Positions 16,901-18,790 of a stretch of 18,790 bases of DNA are shown here, piece after piece; the stretch's first letter is position 1, and every line of letters begins with the position of its first letter. Source of the DNA: DASYSA01 sp036003885. Its GTDB lineage: Bacteria > Acidobacteriota > Blastocatellia > UBA7656. The stretch covers positions 1 through 18,790 of the forward strand of contig DASYSA010000595.1 in assembly GCA_036003885.1 (NCBI GenBank). The letters are read 5' to 3'. The notes beneath the pieces are model-generated. The model made no database searches, had not been told where the DNA came from, and saw only the letters and a program-made list of their open reading frames with translations. Position numbers and translations under genes: made by a program.

Positions 16901-16935
16901 GAAATGCGAAATTCGAAATGCGAAATGCGAAATTC
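16901..16935. repeat. Single-arm heptamer array, GAAATGC family
   Basis: GAAATGC, GAAATTC, GAAATGC, GAAATGC, GAAATTC (16901-16935) starts directly after the PBP stop TAG. No strong reverse arm follows; a decayed piece with CGGAAATCCGCAATT lies at ~17018-17033, inside the leader of the HEAT-repeat gene. It may be a half element or one that lost its second arm. Confidence 0.85.
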
Positions 16936-17042
16936 ATCCTGCGGCGATTGACGTTCCAGCAGCCGCCTGAATGCATGAAGCGAAATGGCTGCAACGATCG
17001 GTCGTTAGTCCGAAATCGGAAATCCGCAATTTGACCCGGCTT

Positions 17043-17495
17043 ATGCCTTTAGTGATCTTTGCCGTCATTGCCCTCCTGATCTATTGGTGGTGGAGGAGCG
17101 ACCGAACGCTGAGTCGTAATGAGCAGCTCTATCTAAAACGGCGAGGATACGACGCAAGTCCCCCCAATACCGGCCCACCTATTGATCCTGATTCACAGCT
17201 GACCGGCTACATCGAGTCGCTGAGCGACATCTCTCCGTATTCCAGACAACGAGCTGCTGAGGAACTGGCCCGACTCTGCGTGGAAGGTAAGCGGGATACA
17301 CGAATGTTCTATTCGCTTGTGGCGGCCCTGGACGACAACGAGGCATCAGTTCGCAGCGCAGTCGCCTCTGCACTTGGCGAACTGGCCGATGCTCGCGCAG
17401 TTGAACCGCTCAAGCGGCAGTTAGATGTGGATGAATCGATTTTGTTTCGCGCGGCCGCATTGAAAGCGCTCGAGAAACTGGGGGGAAGGGAGTAG
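17043..17495 (+). CDS. Membrane-anchored HEAT-repeat protein (PBS-lyase type)
   Basis: 150 residues from the ATG at 17043, chosen because the first codons encode a TM segment (MPLVIFAVIALLIYWWW, residues 1-17). The frame extends to 16971 but that part falls in repeat-derived sequence; no ribosome site is clear for either start. After a polar stretch with YLKRRGYDASPPNTG, two to three short HEAT-like helices follow: YSLVAALDDNEASVRSAVAS then ALGELADARAVEPLKRQL, then a last helix pair with RAAALKALEKLG. Such proteins act as scaffolds; the partner here is unknown, although PBP1A lies just upstream on the same strand and may be co-transcribed. It ends 86 nt from a convergent gene. Confidence 0.8.
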   Translation: MPLVIFAVIALLIYWWWRSDRTLSRNEQLYLKRRGYDASPPNTGPPIDPDSQLTGYIESLSDISPYSRQRAAEELARLCVEGKRDTRMFYSLVAALDDNEASVRSAVASALGELADARAVEPLKRQLDVDESILFRAAALKALEKLGGRE

Positions 17496-17496
17496 G

Positions 17497-17580
17497 GAAA
17501 TGCGAAATTCGAAATGCGAAATGCGAAATCGAATCTCAAACTCTTAACTTCGAATTTCGAATTTCGAATTTCGCATTTCT
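17497..17580. repeat. Near-perfect heptamer hairpin, GAAATGC family (convergent spacer)
   Basis: The left arm is GAAATGC, GAAATTC, GAAATGC, GAAATGC, GAAATCG (17497-17531). The right arm is GAATTTC, GAATTTC, GAATTTC, GCATTTC (17552-17579, reverse units). The outermost 19 bp pair perfectly and the rest mostly. It begins 1 nt after the HEAT-gene stop and ends 1 nt before the stop of the ABC1 kinase gene, filling the spacer completely. Confidence 0.9.
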
Positions 17581-18790
17581 TCACAGCTTATTCTCGCCAC
17601 GCACATAATACTTGAAGGCCATCTTGGCGAGCTTCCATACCTTGCCCCATTCGATGTTCCCGCCCTTACCGCGTATCACGTTGTCGACGATTAACCCCCG
17701 CAGGTACCGGCCTTCCCGCATGAACATGAAGCGCTTCGCGTAGGGACGTGCAACCTCGAAGAAGTTGAAGTTCGAATCAACCATGGTTCCCAGCCCTTCC
17801 AGCGTCATTATCGCTCGAACGATGTAGGTGAAGTTCGCCGGAATGCGGAAGGGAAATTCATAGATCACATGTGCCAGGTCGAAAATCAGCTCCTTGAATT
17901 GGACGTCGCCCAGGCGGAGGCTCAGGTAACGGTCGAACAACGCTTCAATCACAGGTTTGAAGCGCTCCTCCTCGTCGGGCGATAAGTCTATGAAACCGAG
18001 ACGAACCATGTCCTCGACCAGCCCGTGAACGTCGTGCTCGACAACGTGAAAGAACGCATTGATCAGCTGGGATTGAAGCTCCATCGGGAGCCTTCCGACC
18101 ATCCCGAAATCAAAGAAGGCCAGTCGCCCATCCGCCATTACTCGTAAATTGCCGGGATGAGGGTCGGCGTGGAAGAAGCCGTCTTCGAGCAGTTGCTTCA
18201 GGTAGGTCCGGGCGAGAAGCCTCACTACCTCCGGCGGGTTGTGGCCGGCAGCCGTGAGTTGCTCGACGTCCGACACCTTCAGCCCGTCGATGAACTCCAT
18301 CACGATGACTCGGCGTGTCGAAAGCAGGTGATGTATGCGCGGAACGTATACTTCCTTCCATCGAACGAAGTTCCTCTGGAAGACCTCCGCGTTGCGCGCC
18401 TCCTGCTCGTAATCCAGCTCTTCAAAGATGTGGGAACGGAACTCGTCGAGGGTGCCTTGCCAGTCGACTCCGCGGATCAGATTCGGGTAACGCTCCGCTA
18501 GTCGCGCGATGCGACGCAGGACCGCGATGTCGAACTCAATATGGCCGGCGATCTCCGGCCGCTGTACCTTTACTGCGACTACCTGACCCGTTCGTAGACG
18601 GGCACGGTAAACCTGGCCGAGGCTCGCTGAGGCGACCGGCTGATCGGGAAAGCTCTCAAACAGGTCGTCGATCTTTGCGTGCAGTTCCCCTTCTATGATC
18701 TCCCGCGCCCGTTGAGTGGGAAAGGTCGGCACTTCATCCTGCAGCCTGGCGAGTTCCTGTATGTATTCGGTTGGGAGAATGTCAGCTCGC
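17581..18790 (-). CDS. ABC1/UbiB-family kinase-like protein (5' end beyond right edge)
   Basis: At least 403 residues, open to the window edge. The frame continues above 18732: the codons at 18733-18790 encode [18 protein letters not shown], so the start lies outside. ABC1/UbiB features in order: Ala-rich loop [16 protein letters not shown] lysine in VAVKVQRP, Glu in [15 protein letters not shown], catalytic FHADPHPGN, and metal DFG in [11 protein letters not shown]. UbiB proteins are atypical kinases/ATPases linked to ubiquinone or isoprenoid-lipid metabolism at the membrane. Acidobacteriota usually use menaquinone, so a specific ubiquinone role is not assumed. The C-terminus ([10 protein letters not shown]) is short; the two hydrophobic C-terminal segments of proteobacterial UbiB are not evident. 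The stop abuts a heptamer hairpin. Confidence 0.93.
   Translation of the reverse strand, partial: RADILPTEYIQELARLQDEVPTFPTQRAREIIEGELHAKIDDLFESFPDQPVASASLGQVYRARLRTGQVVAVKVQRPEIAGHIEFDIAVLRRIARLAERYPNLIRGVDWQGTLDEFRSHIFEELDYEQEARNAEVFQRNFVRWKEVYVPRIHHLLSTRRVIVMEFIDGLKVSDVEQLTAAGHNPPEVVRLLARTYLKQLLEDGFFHADPHPGNLRVMADGRLAFFDFGMVGRLPMELQSQLINAFFHVVEHDVHGLVEDMVRLGFIDLSPDEEERFKPVIEALFDRYLSLRLGDVQFKELIFDLAHVIYEFPFRIPANFTYIVRAIMTLEGLGTMVDSNFNFFEVARPYAKRFMFMREGRYLRGLIVDNVIRGKGGNIEWGKVWKLAKMAFKYYVRGENKL

Noticed and set aside
6657..17580. Heptamer arrays as insertion sequences
   Set aside because: No transposase or target-site duplication is visible; arrays differ in sequence between families.
17581..18790. 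Assignment as ubiB of ubiquinone synthesis
   Set aside because: Only the kinase-like family is supported; no quinone gene is nearby and the lineage usually uses menaquinone.

Overview
The window looks like a chromosomal segment of a soil-type Acidobacteriota, possibly of the Blastocatellia sort. This rests on gene style only: an ECF sigma factor of the TIGR02999 kind beside a eukaryotic-type Ser/Thr kinase, a small exported protein with an IPFDFIVRDKTLPAGEYTV-like motif, a giant hybrid histidine kinase with OB-like sensor repeats, a YfiT-type DinB protein, and M20, S8 and BNR/Asp-box proteins. No tRNA, rRNA, phage, transposase or CRISPR array was seen.

Layout. 1-1130 (minus): ECF sigma factor followed by the N-terminal part of a Ser/Thr protein kinase that runs off the left edge. 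1516-1944 (plus): small secreted protein, followed by a perfect 14-bp palindromic hairpin. 2244-6653 (plus): a 1469-residue hybrid histidine kinase (sensor repeats, TM, HisKA, HATPase, two receivers, HPt). 6718-12500 (minus): five genes in the same direction, encoding an S8 protease with an N-terminal zinc ribbon, a YfiT/DinB metalloenzyme, an M20 metallopeptidase, a membrane metallophosphoesterase broken by a one-base frameshift, and an exported Asp-box propeller protein. 12768-13577 (plus): a methyltransferase, converging with a zinc-ribbon membrane protein (13579-14013, minus). 14369-16900 (plus): a class A penicillin-binding protein, followed by a small membrane-anchored HEAT-repeat protein (17043-17495). 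17581-18790 (minus): an ABC1/UbiB-like kinase cut by the right edge.

The most unusual aspect is the spacer DNA. From 6654 rightwards, every spacer longer than about 30 bp holds arrays of degenerate 7-bp units. There are four main families (GAAATGC/GAAATTC, GTTTTAC/GTTTTGC, GTTCCGC/GTTTTGC and GTTGTCC/GTTGTCA) and one or two miniature ones. Arms are usually arranged as inverted repeats, so most elements can fold as a long hairpin, and the outer edge often lies 0-3 nt after a stop codon or overlaps it. The arrays also extend reading frames falsely at several 5' ends. The left third (1-6650) has none. The families differ in sequence but share unit length, inverted architecture and placement, which suggests one process generates or maintains them.

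Functionally the genes are a mix of envelope, signalling and housekeeping functions and do not form one pathway. The kinase/sigma pair is a likely signalling unit.
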